From Amoebophilaceae bacterium (GTDB lineage: Bacteria; Bacteroidota; Bacteroidia; Cytophagales; Amoebophilaceae), in contig JALOLY010000017.1 in the NCBI GenBank assembly GCA_025455725.1, forward strand, positions 1-17,387: a stretch of 17,387 nt of DNA, read 5' to 3'. The notes below the pieces were generated by a model, which saw only the letters and a program-made list of their open reading frames with translations, had not been told where the DNA came from and made no database searches. Shown here one piece after another: positions 1-7,084 of the stretch (positions are counted from its first letter, which is position 1; the number at the start of each line of letters is the position of its first letter). A program made the position numbers and the translations under genes.

Positions 1-195
1 ATTTTTATTAATAACCAAAACTACCTCGTTGACGTCACCTTTAAGCATCATGGTCTCGAACTTGTGCTCGGAGATAGAGATCATGGTGTTCATCCTGTTG
101 AGGTAGAGAGTAGTTGAGATGATAATGAGCAGGATAACGATTGCCCAAGATTGAGTGTTGGGTCCGGAAGATAAATTTTTTCTGCTTGTGCTCAT
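1..195 (-). CDS. ftsH: FtsH ATP-dependent zinc metalloprotease, N-terminal part (cut by window edge)
   Basis: The minus strand encodes an ATG-started open frame of 65 codons that runs off the left edge. It has a short basic N-terminus (MSTSRKNLSS), one membrane segment at about residues 17-32 (WAIVILLIIISTTLYL), and then a segment resembling the start of the FtsH periplasmic domain (FETMMLKGDVNEVVLV, residues 46-61). FtsH is a membrane-anchored AAA+ protease that degrades misfolded and regulatory membrane proteins. The AAA and protease domains lie outside the window, so the call depends on the N-terminus and on the neighbour: in many Bacteroidota ftsH sits beside rsfS and birA. birA is present here in divergent orientation, but rsfS is missing from between them. 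The frame is too short to appear in an ORF list with a 60-residue complete-frame cutoff. An unrelated single-pass membrane protein is the alternative. Confidence 0.72.
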   Translation of the reverse strand, partial: MSTSRKNLSSGPNTQSWAIVILLIIISTTLYLNRMNTMISISEHKFETMMLKGDVNEVVLVINKN

Positions 196-467
196 GACGT
201 AATTCTTAGAGATTATTGAAGAGCCTGTACAACCCGACGGCGCGCCGCGGGCGAATAATCACTTCTTTTGTTTGTTATGCAGTAGTGCGTGTGCCCCAAA
301 CACCCCCGCCGACCGCACAGTACCACGGGGCGCCTCTGGGGCACTTAAGATTTGTGTACAATTGCGCTAAAAAAGTCCACAATGAACCAATCCGGCGCTT
401 CTAAGTTTTCCTAGTTCATGGATATTTCCCTCTTTTTCTACAGATTGTTTACGTAACAACACTGGGG
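196..467. promoter_or_regulatory. Divergent ftsH/birA spacer with GC-rich inverted repeats
   Basis: This 272-base spacer separates two divergent starts, so both promoters should lie here, although I could not find a clean TAnnTTTG box for either. Bases 231-344 are markedly GC-rich compared with the surroundings. They contain an 8-bp inverted repeat, GTGCCCCA (291-298) with TGGGGCAC (337-344), and a nested CCCCG/CGGGG pair between the arms. A 62-codon open frame covers 216-404 but resembles nothing and lies across the structured stretch, so I read it as chance. RsfS, about 120 residues and usual at this place, does not fit. Confidence 0.35.
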
Positions 468-1316
468 ATGTTCAGTGCTGTGTCTAGTATAGTTCGCAAA
501 CCTCCTTATTTGACAACAAGCACGCTCTATCCGTCCGGCAAAAGTACAAAATTGCGCTATCTTCCCCCCATCGATACCCGGTTTATTGGCCAGCATATCA
601 TCTATGAAGCTGTTTGTGCATCCACTAACAGTTTTTCTGTTCAATGCATGGCCGAAAAGGATCTACCAGAGGGTACAGTAGTTATTACAGATTATCAATA
701 CCGAGGCAGGGGACAGGGTGACCGTGTTTGGCACAGCGAGCCGTATAAAAATCTTACCTTCTCGGTAGTCCTTTACCCCACCTTTTTGGCTGCCCAACAA
801 ATTTTTTCGCTTAATATAATCACGACTGTTGCTATAAAGAGTGTTTTATCGCTATATATTCCGAACGGGTTGTACATCAAGTGGCCCAACGACATTTACT
901 ATCAGGAAAAAAAACTTGGAGGTATACTCATCGAAAATGTGGTTCAGAGGCGTAATCTTAAAGCATCCGTCATTGGCATTGGACTGAATGTCAACCAAAC
1001 TAACTTCACTTTTCAAACCCCGACTTCCTTGTCTCTCATCTGCCAGAGGCACAATAGCCTGCAGGGGCTACTTGCACAGCTTCTAGCGGGCCTGGAGCAT
1101 AATTATCTGCGGTTACAAGCACAAGATATTACACTTTTGAAGTCTCATTATCTCAAAAATATGTACTGGATCCACGAAATCCGTACCTTCCGGGATGCGC
1201 ACCATACTTTCCAGGGTATGATAAAGGGCGTAGATGCGGCTGGAAGACTAGTAATAGAGCAAGCAGATGGTACTTCGAAGTGTTATAATCAGCAAGAAGT
1301 AGTCTTCGTGGGATAG
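468..1316 (+). CDS. birA: Biotin--[acetyl-CoA-carboxylase] ligase
   Basis: This is a cytoplasmic biotin protein ligase that makes biotinyl-5'-AMP and transfers biotin to the lysine of carboxylase carrier proteins. The family signatures are clear: STNSF (52-56), the biotin/ATP loop GRGQGDRVWHS (80-90), KWPND (138-142) and the catalytic-lysine segment KKLGGILIE (148-156), followed by GIGLNVNQ and a C-terminal SH3-like domain. No N-terminal DNA-binding helix-turn-helix is present, so it is the short, non-regulatory type usual in Bacteroidota. The 282-residue frame has about 30 residues ahead of the conserved start (FIGQHIIY at 39-46) that do not look like the family. The ATG at 468 is therefore the formal start, while a TTG at 552 would give a more typical N-terminus. 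It is divergent from ftsH. Confidence 0.95.
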   Translation: MFSAVSSIVRKPPYLTTSTLYPSGKSTKLRYLPPIDTRFIGQHIIYEAVCASTNSFSVQCMAEKDLPEGTVVITDYQYRGRGQGDRVWHSEPYKNLTFSVVLYPTFLAAQQIFSLNIITTVAIKSVLSLYIPNGLYIKWPNDIYYQEKKLGGILIENVVQRRNLKASVIGIGLNVNQTNFTFQTPTSLSLICQRHNSLQGLLAQLLAGLEHNYLRLQAQDITLLKSHYLKNMYWIHEIRTFRDAHHTFQGMIKGVDAAGRLVIEQADGTSKCYNQQEVVFVG

Positions 1317-3054
1317 CGCTCGGGGTGTCCATAACCTGCAGGTGTGTTCATGCAAACAAAGGCTAGTGATAGCGCGTCTGGCCCTTGTGCCACCTCAGTA
1401 TCTGATACCTTGGTCATTGGGTGCAAGTCAGTACAGTGGCACTCGAGGCATTCATAATTTGGGGAGTAATACCGCAGTGAGAAGATACACGAGTTGGTAG
1501 CATTCGAGGTTTGGGCGATGTATTGAGTATCGATGCATCCTGCTATTTATCCCTTAATTTTTGAGCACAGCGTCATCATTCAACTTGTACAAAATGCACG
1601 CAGTGATAGAAGACGGCTAACATTGATGTGCCTTTTCATCGGTGCGATGATTGCACAATTTGTCGATGTACACGGTCGAGATGCTAGATATTGGGTCAAT
1701 TGGGTACGCTATTGAGGTGTGTATCCAGATTACAGAAGGCATCAAGAGCGAAGAGATACTTCAACAAACGGTTGCAGATGAGGTGCCCTGGGCCACATTC
1801 CCAATAAAATTGATGCTACAGTCGCCAGAGCAGAAAATTGAGAAGACTTTGCTACGCTTTTTTGCTCACTAAATTTTGTAGCAAGGTATCCCGATTATTG
1901 CCCTGAGCGTTGTTTGGCTCACTTGAGTGACGATAAATATCCAGAGTGTCAAAAGAAGATTGCCATCTATGCTTTGGAGAATATGTATCACTGTTTAACC
2001 TGTTCAAAATCTTGCTACGAGCTATACCAGTAGCGGAGGTGTTGAGCGAAGATCTTTTTCTGATTGTCCTGGGATTTGAGCTCTTGTATATTCAGCCCCT
2101 GGTGGTGCCTAGTGAAGATGAAAGTAGAAAAAAGACCGCCTATTGCTACAATAGGTACATACAGAGTCAGGTGGCTACAGGCCGGCATATTGCAGCAATA
2201 GTCTCTGGAAAGTTTGCCCAGGCGTGGGCGTGTCAAGGAACAAGCCCACGTTTGTACTATAAAGCCCCCCTACCCATTGTCAAAATTGAGACCTGTGAAT
2301 AGGATGATATAGATAAATATTTTCATAGTCGACGAAAAAAATCCTCACGAGCAGGTGGGCTTGCTCCTTTTGCAAGGAGAATTTAGGGTGATACGTGTAT
2401 CCATCAGGTAGTGAGCAACAGCATCAGGCCGTTGAAATGTTCCCCAACTCTTAAATCTGCCATGCAAAAGTCTTGAATATGGGTACTCGCTTGGTTCTAT
2501 TCCGAAATAAGCAGCGTCATCGGTGTGCCTGCTCATGCTACAGTGGACAATACTAACAGTACGATGAAGGTTGCTTCATCATCTGTCTATGTCTCGGAGA
2601 TATTGATGTTGAACACCATCTCTGATCAATGATACTACGATACCGGCTACTTCGGAAGCAGCTGTACCAATTGAAAAAGTGAGCAATTGGCCCAAAAATA
2701 AAAAGACAAGCACAGTCAACCCTATGATCCCCGTTGCCTTGTGTGTATCGATACGTCCTATTTTTTATGCCAATTACTATGGGTACACGGCTGTAAGTAC
2801 TGTGTGTGGTATGCCAAGTTTATTATGCAACCCTGTTACTTTACCGTTCTGCTTCCCCGAAAGCGAAACACCCTCGCCCGGCATCACACCTATACAAGAC
2901 TGGTAGCGAGCGGCAGTCATTCTAAGCGACAGTTAACCACGTGAAGGATGAAAAGTCTATACATCCTCTAAAATTTTAGCCTTATTCCCGCATAGCTGCG
3001 TGACACTTCTTATTGTCAGTAAACATCTCTGGGGTCTCCAGGAGATTATTTACG
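1317..3054. other. 1.7 kb without a recognisable gene; probably decayed DNA
   Basis: No frame in this stretch gives a protein I recognise, and open frames are short and broken on both strands. Two pieces look somewhat protein-like. Plus-strand bases 1842-2033 form a 63-codon open frame with seven cysteines, including CPERCLAHLSDDKYPEC and HCLTCSKSCYELY. Minus-strand bases 2764-2579 form a 61-residue frame with a hydrophobic segment, TGIIGLTVLVFLFLGQLLTF. Stretches this long can arise by chance at this base composition. Small hairpins occur at 2364-2379 (CTCCTT-TTGC-AAGGAG) and 2667-2690 (CCAATTG/CAATTGG, 10-base loop). The most likely reading is one or more genes eroded beyond recognition. 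Confidence 0.5.
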
Positions 3055-3062
3055 TATCTTTG
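3055..3062 (+). promoter_or_regulatory. Candidate -7 box of the mnmG promoter
   Basis: TATCTTTG matches the Bacteroidota sigma-70 -7 consensus TAnnTTTG exactly. It lies 84 bases before the mnmG ATG, which would give a leader of about 75-80 bases containing the parS site. I see no TTG at the expected -33 spacing, so only the -7 element supports the call. Confidence 0.5.
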
Positions 3063-3081
3063 CCATTCTCCTTTTTAATTT

Positions 3082-3097
3082 TGTTTCACGTGGAACA
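3082..3097 (-). promoter_or_regulatory. parS: parS centromere site (ParB binding site)
   Basis: The plus strand reads TGTTTCACGTGGAACA. Its reverse complement, TGTTCCACGTGAAACA, is identical over all 16 bases to the classical parS sequence first defined in Bacillus subtilis and conserved across most bacterial phyla. ParB loads at such sites, spreads, and works with ParA (and often SMC) to segregate the replication origin. parS sites cluster near oriC, and mnmG (gidA) is a frequent origin-proximal gene. Here the site lies between the mnmG -7 box and its start codon, within the probable 5' leader. parA and parB are not in the window. ParB binding at this site is inferred from sequence identity only. 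Confidence 0.85.
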
Positions 3098-3145
3098 TCG
3101 ATTGCCAGGACCCGTGGCACATCAACATTAGCTGATATTAGTCAT

Positions 3146-5011
3146 ATGTTTCCAGAATACGACATCATTGTAGTGGGTGCAGGTCATGCTGGTTGTGAGG
3201 CTGCAGCGGCAGCAGCTAAGATGGGTTCTAAGGTACTTTTGGTAACCATGAATATGAACACCATTGCACAAATGTCTTGCAACCCTGCCATGGGTGGTAT
3301 TGCCAAAGGACAAATTGTGCGTGAAGTGGATGCACTTGGAGGTATGTCAGGTATCATTGCTGACCAATCTATGATTCAATTCCGCATGCTAAACAAATCC
3401 AAAGGCCCAGCTATGTGGAGCCCGAGAACTCAGAACGACCGTATGCGATTTGCAGAAGCGTGGCGTTTGGCCTTAGAGAAGACCCCCAATGTAGATTTCT
3501 GGCAGGAAATGGTAAGCGAAATCATCGTCCAAGATGGGCGGGCTGCGGGTGTGAAGACGGGCATGGGCCTAGAGATTCGATCCAAGGCTGTAATTTTGAC
3601 CAATGGCACTTTTTTGAACGGACGCATCCACATTGGAGAAAAAAAGTTTGGTGGGGGGAGAACAGGTGAAAAATCAGCCACTGGTCTGACTGAGCAACTG
3701 GTAGCTTTGGGGTTCGAAGCTGGAAGAATGAAGACAGGTACGCCACCGCGAGTAGATGGGAGGACACTAGACTACCGAAAAATGGAGGAACAACCAGGCG
3801 ACGAACAGCCCGGGAAATTCTCCTTTCTCGATACTACTCAGCCTCTACAGCAACAAAAAAGTTGCTATATCACTTACACAAATGAAAGAGTGCACCAAAT
3901 TCTAGCAGGTGGCTTTGGCCAGTCGCCCATGTTTAATGGCGATATTCAAGGTCAGGGTCCTCGGTATTGCCCGTCTATTGAAGATAAGATTACCCGATTT
4001 GCAGATCGAGAGCGGCATCAAATTTTTGTAGAGCCAGAAGGCTGGAATACAGTAGAAATTTATGTCAATGGATTTTCTACATCTTTGCCTGAATCTGTGC
4101 AGTACAAGGCGCTGCAAGCCATCCCCGGCTTTGAGCGTGCAAAGATGTTCCGCCCAGGCTATGCCATCGAGTACGACTACCTGCCAGCTACACAGCTTCA
4201 GTCTACGTTAGAGACGTACTTGATAGCCAATCTGTACTTGGCTGGACAAATTAATGGCACTACAGGCTATGAAGAAGCTGCCTGCCAGGGACTCTTGGCG
4301 GGCATCAATGCCCATCAAAAAGTGCAAGAGCGGGCGCCTTTGGTTTTATCTAGGGCCGATGCATACATCGGCGTTTTGATTGATGATTTGACTACCAAAG
4401 TTACAAACGAGCCTTACCGTATGTTTACGTCCAGGGCTGAGTTCCGGATTTTATTGCGCCAAGACAACGCAGATCTACGTGTAACGCCCATAGGACACCA
4501 GCTTGGTTTGGCCACTGACGAGCGTCTACAAAAAGTACAGGCTCAAAAAAGGGCTACGGCACATTTGTTGGAGGCATTGAAGATGTGGAAACTCACGCCT
4601 GCGCTGATCAATCCTAAGCTTGATCAGCTGGCATCGGCGCCTATTCAAGAAAAGCAATCTGTCTATCAGCTGCTAAAAAGGCCAGAGCTTAGTATGGAGG
4701 TACTTGGCGCTATGGATGAAGCACTAGAGCAGTATTTACAGAAGTATAGCCAGGTAGTGTTGGAACAAGCAGAGATACAGCTGAAGTATGAGCGATACCT
4801 TCAAAAAGAAAAGGAATTGGCAGAAAAAGCACAGCGGCTGGAAGCATACCGTCTTCCTGTCGATTTTAACTATGACCGTATCCGGGCCCTGTCAACCGAA
4901 GCTACAGAAAAGCTAAAAAAGATTAGACCGGCTACACTAGGCCAAGCTTCAAAAATTAGTGGCGTCTCACCAGCCGATGTCTCTATTCTGATGGTTTATC
5001 TGGGGCGATAG
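3146..5011 (+). CDS. mnmG: tRNA uridine 5-carboxymethylaminomethyl modification enzyme MnmG (GidA)
   Basis: MnmG is the FAD-binding subunit of the MnmE-MnmG complex, which installs (carboxymethyl)aminomethyl groups on C5 of the wobble uridine U34 in tRNAs such as Lys(UUU), Glu, Gln, Leu(UAA), Arg and Gly. The 621-residue length is normal. Visible motifs are the dinucleotide-binding VVGAGHAGCEAA (9-20), SCNPAMGGIAKG with conserved Cys45 (44-55), the second conserved cysteine in YCPSIEDKI (Cys275), the family signature GEKKFGGGRTGEKSATGL, TGTPPRVDG, and INGTTGYEEAACQGL near residues 370-385. The C-terminal helical domain that contacts MnmE and tRNA is complete. The ATG start follows a leader with a TAnnTTTG box and parS. 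The gene looks intact, with no sign of decay. A cognate substrate, tRNA-Lys(UUU), is encoded in the same window. Confidence 0.98.
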   Translation: MFPEYDIIVVGAGHAGCEAAAAAAKMGSKVLLVTMNMNTIAQMSCNPAMGGIAKGQIVREVDALGGMSGIIADQSMIQFRMLNKSKGPAMWSPRTQNDRMRFAEAWRLALEKTPNVDFWQEMVSEIIVQDGRAAGVKTGMGLEIRSKAVILTNGTFLNGRIHIGEKKFGGGRTGEKSATGLTEQLVALGFEAGRMKTGTPPRVDGRTLDYRKMEEQPGDEQPGKFSFLDTTQPLQQQKSCYITYTNERVHQILAGGFGQSPMFNGDIQGQGPRYCPSIEDKITRFADRERHQIFVEPEGWNTVEIYVNGFSTSLPESVQYKALQAIPGFERAKMFRPGYAIEYDYLPATQLQSTLETYLIANLYLAGQINGTTGYEEAACQGLLAGINAHQKVQERAPLVLSRADAYIGVLIDDLTTKVTNEPYRMFTSRAEFRILLRQDNADLRVTPIGHQLGLATDERLQKVQAQKRATAHLLEALKMWKLTPALINPKLDQLASAPIQEKQSVYQLLKRPELSMEVLGAMDEALEQYLQKYSQVVLEQAEIQLKYERYLQKEKELAEKAQRLEAYRLPVDFNYDRIRALSTEATEKLKKIRPATLGQASKISGVSPADVSILMVYLGR

Positions 5012-5120
5012 ATGAGCAGGGGAGTCTCGGTATACCTTATGGTAATATAATAACTATGATCCCGAGTCTATTTCCGTGCGTAGTCAAGGAATGATGATAC
5101 ATTGCGAGTATCCGTTGCCA

Positions 5121-6911
5121 CTATTCTTCAGCTAGTAATTCAGCATGTGTCAAGTTCTCTCCGGTTTGTAGCTTCCAAAGATTGGCATAAAGGCCATCTT
5201 GCTTCAGCAAAGTATGGTGTGTTCCTTGTTCAACAATTTCTCCACTCTTTAGCACAAAGATTTGGTCTGCTTGCTTGACTGTAGAGAGTCGATGGGCAAT
5301 GAGCAATGTGGTACGGCCTTGACTGATTTTTGCCAATGATTTTTGAATAGCTAACTCCGTTGCATTATCAACAGCAGAAGTAGCTTCATCAAGGATTAAG
5401 ATAGCTGGGTCTCGGACTAAGGCTCTGGCAATGGAGATCCGCTGCTTTTGCCCACCAGAAAGAATATAATCTCGCCCCTCAAGTCGTGTGTCATACCCTT
5501 GGGGCAAGCGAATAACAAACTCGTGGGCAGCCGCGTTTTTAGCTGCTTGGACAATCTGCTCCCGAGTAGCAGTAGGCAAGGCATAACTAATATTTTCGGC
5601 GATGGTACCTTCAAAAAGGAAAGGCTCTTGGCTCACAAAACCAATCTGTCTACGGAGGGCAGGGAGCGATATCGTGCGTAATTCCTGTGCATCAAAAAAC
5701 ACTTTACCCGCTGTAGGAAGATAAAACCCCAGTAGTAGCTTCAGGAGAGTTGATTTACCAGCACCTGTGGCTCCTACAAAAGCAACTGTTTGGCCCGGAA
5801 GAATTGTGAAAGAAAGCTTATTGAGCGTAGGAGCGTGCTGCTCATAAGCAAAACTGACTGAAGAAAAGGTAATTTTTCCTCGCAAACGTAAAGGTATATT
5901 GGGGGACACTTCCCGAGGAAGCTGAAAGAGTTGTAGCAGCCGTGCTGCTGAGGCCATCGCGCGCCGAAAATTGATCATGATTTCAGCCATGTTCACGAAA
6001 GGAGTAAGCAGACGCTGAGTCAGGAAAACAAGTGTACTGTAAGCGCCTAAATCTAGTTGCCCCTCTGCAACAAGAAAACCACCGTAGATCAAGGTGACTA
6101 TAAAACCCCAGAGAACGGCAAAGCGTAGGACAGGCGACACCATTGCATGCCATCGTATGGCATTAAAATTAGCGTCCTGATATGCCTGGCTGGCCTGCCT
6201 AATTTTTGTGGCTTCAAGTTGCTCAGCTACCAGACTTTTGACCGTAAGCATACCCAACAAACTGTTGGCCAATCGTGCACCCAGCGCACCCGCCTTTTGG
6301 CGTACTGTGAAATAGAGCGGGCCAAGCTTGGCTTGAAAAAAGAAATTACCGTAGATAATCAGGGGAATGGGTAGCATGACTAACAGGGCAACTTTGGGCG
6401 CAAGCACAAAGAAAGTAATACTAGTCAGCAGCACAGAACAGAAAAAATCAACGATACTATCTATTCCCTCCTCAAAAAAGCGTTCTAGCTGATTGATATC
6501 GTCATTGAGGATGGAGAGTAAGTTCCCGGTTTTCTGTTTGGAAAAAGAAGCCATTGTACTTTGCTGCACATGCTCGAAAGCGGCTACGCGGAAATTATGT
6601 TGCAAACGTTGGGTAAGACGCCACCACTTGACAGAATATAGGTATTCGAATAGAGAACCCAGTCCGTATACCATTAAAGTCATTAGACTCAACAGAAGTA
6701 GCTGTATTTTTAGGCTGGTAAAGCCTAGCCTAGCTAACCATGCATTTTCTTTTTCTACAACTGTGTTGATGGCTATTCCAAGTAAAATTTCTGGCAGGAT
6801 ATCAATAAACTTGCTGAAAAAGGAGTAAAAAGCAGCCTTTGCATAATCTTTGCGTAGGGGTCGTATGTAATGAAACAGCTGGACAAAAGAATGTAGTGTA
6901 CTGTTTTTCAT
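5121..6911 (-). CDS. ABC exporter: fused six-helix membrane domain and ATPase (MsbA-like)
   Basis: This is a half-transporter of the type-IV (MsbA/bacterial MDR) exporter fold that probably works as a homodimer in the inner membrane. From the ATG at 6911 it has 596 residues. Residues 1 to about 320 carry the hydrophobic transmembrane region, and the nucleotide-binding domain follows. It shows Walker A GATGAGKST (380-388), the Q-loop in VSQEPF (Gln428), the signature LSGGQKQR (484-491), Walker B ILILDEAT (504-511) and the switch histidine in IAHRLS (540), so the ATPase should be active. I chose 6911 over an in-frame TTG at 6938. It is an ATG, it gives a typical N-terminus (MKNSTLHSF), and a -7 box at 6957-6964 would leave almost no leader for the TTG. 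Substrate cannot be read from sequence: lipid or lipid A core is possible, as is a peptide or a drug. It converges on mnmG across a 109-base spacer. Confidence 0.93.
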   Translation of the reverse strand: MKNSTLHSFVQLFHYIRPLRKDYAKAAFYSFFSKFIDILPEILLGIAINTVVEKENAWLARLGFTSLKIQLLLLSLMTLMVYGLGSLFEYLYSVKWWRLTQRLQHNFRVAAFEHVQQSTMASFSKQKTGNLLSILNDDINQLERFFEEGIDSIVDFFCSVLLTSITFFVLAPKVALLVMLPIPLIIYGNFFFQAKLGPLYFTVRQKAGALGARLANSLLGMLTVKSLVAEQLEATKIRQASQAYQDANFNAIRWHAMVSPVLRFAVLWGFIVTLIYGGFLVAEGQLDLGAYSTLVFLTQRLLTPFVNMAEIMINFRRAMASAARLLQLFQLPREVSPNIPLRLRGKITFSSVSFAYEQHAPTLNKLSFTILPGQTVAFVGATGAGKSTLLKLLLGFYLPTAGKVFFDAQELRTISLPALRRQIGFVSQEPFLFEGTIAENISYALPTATREQIVQAAKNAAAHEFVIRLPQGYDTRLEGRDYILSGGQKQRISIARALVRDPAILILDEATSAVDNATELAIQKSLAKISQGRTTLLIAHRLSTVKQADQIFVLKSGEIVEQGTHHTLLKQDGLYANLWKLQTGENLTHAELLAEE

Positions 6912-6956
6912 CTTGATTGCTATTCGGCACTCAGCCAATCAGTTGCCGACGGGGTC

Positions 6957-6964
6957 CAAAGGTA
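6957..6964 (-). promoter_or_regulatory. Candidate -7 box for the ABC exporter gene
   Basis: On the minus strand this reads TACCTTTG, an exact match to TAnnTTTG. It is 45 bases upstream of the ATG at 6911, giving a leader of about 40 bases. No convincing -33 TTG is seen. The spacer to the divergent Ig-like lipoprotein gene is short, so the promoters of both genes must share it. Confidence 0.4.
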
Positions 6965-7084
6965 CCGGATTGAATCATCGTCAGAAAATAAAAGCTTCAC
7001 TACGAACATGATATCTTAGCTAGCGTTTTCTCGTAAATTGGGGAAGCCTACCCTACAAGCGTAAACATTGAAGTTTTATATGCT

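Noticed and set aside
216..404. 62-residue open frame in the ftsH/birA spacer
   Set aside because: It resembles no protein family, lies across GC-rich inverted repeats, and has no promoter or conserved feature; likely chance.
1946..2302. 118-residue plus-strand open frame in the gene desert
   Set aside because: No recognisable domain or coherent secondary structure, and no conserved start context. It could be a relic but cannot be supported as a gene.
2345..2536. 63-residue minus-strand open frame in the gene desert
   Set aside because: No family resemblance and no supporting context; its 3' part covers a small hairpin at 2364-2379.
5012..5120. Terminator between convergent mnmG and the ABC exporter gene
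   Set aside because: Only a 4-bp stem (TACC-TTAT-GGTA) could be found, without a T-run; too weak to call.
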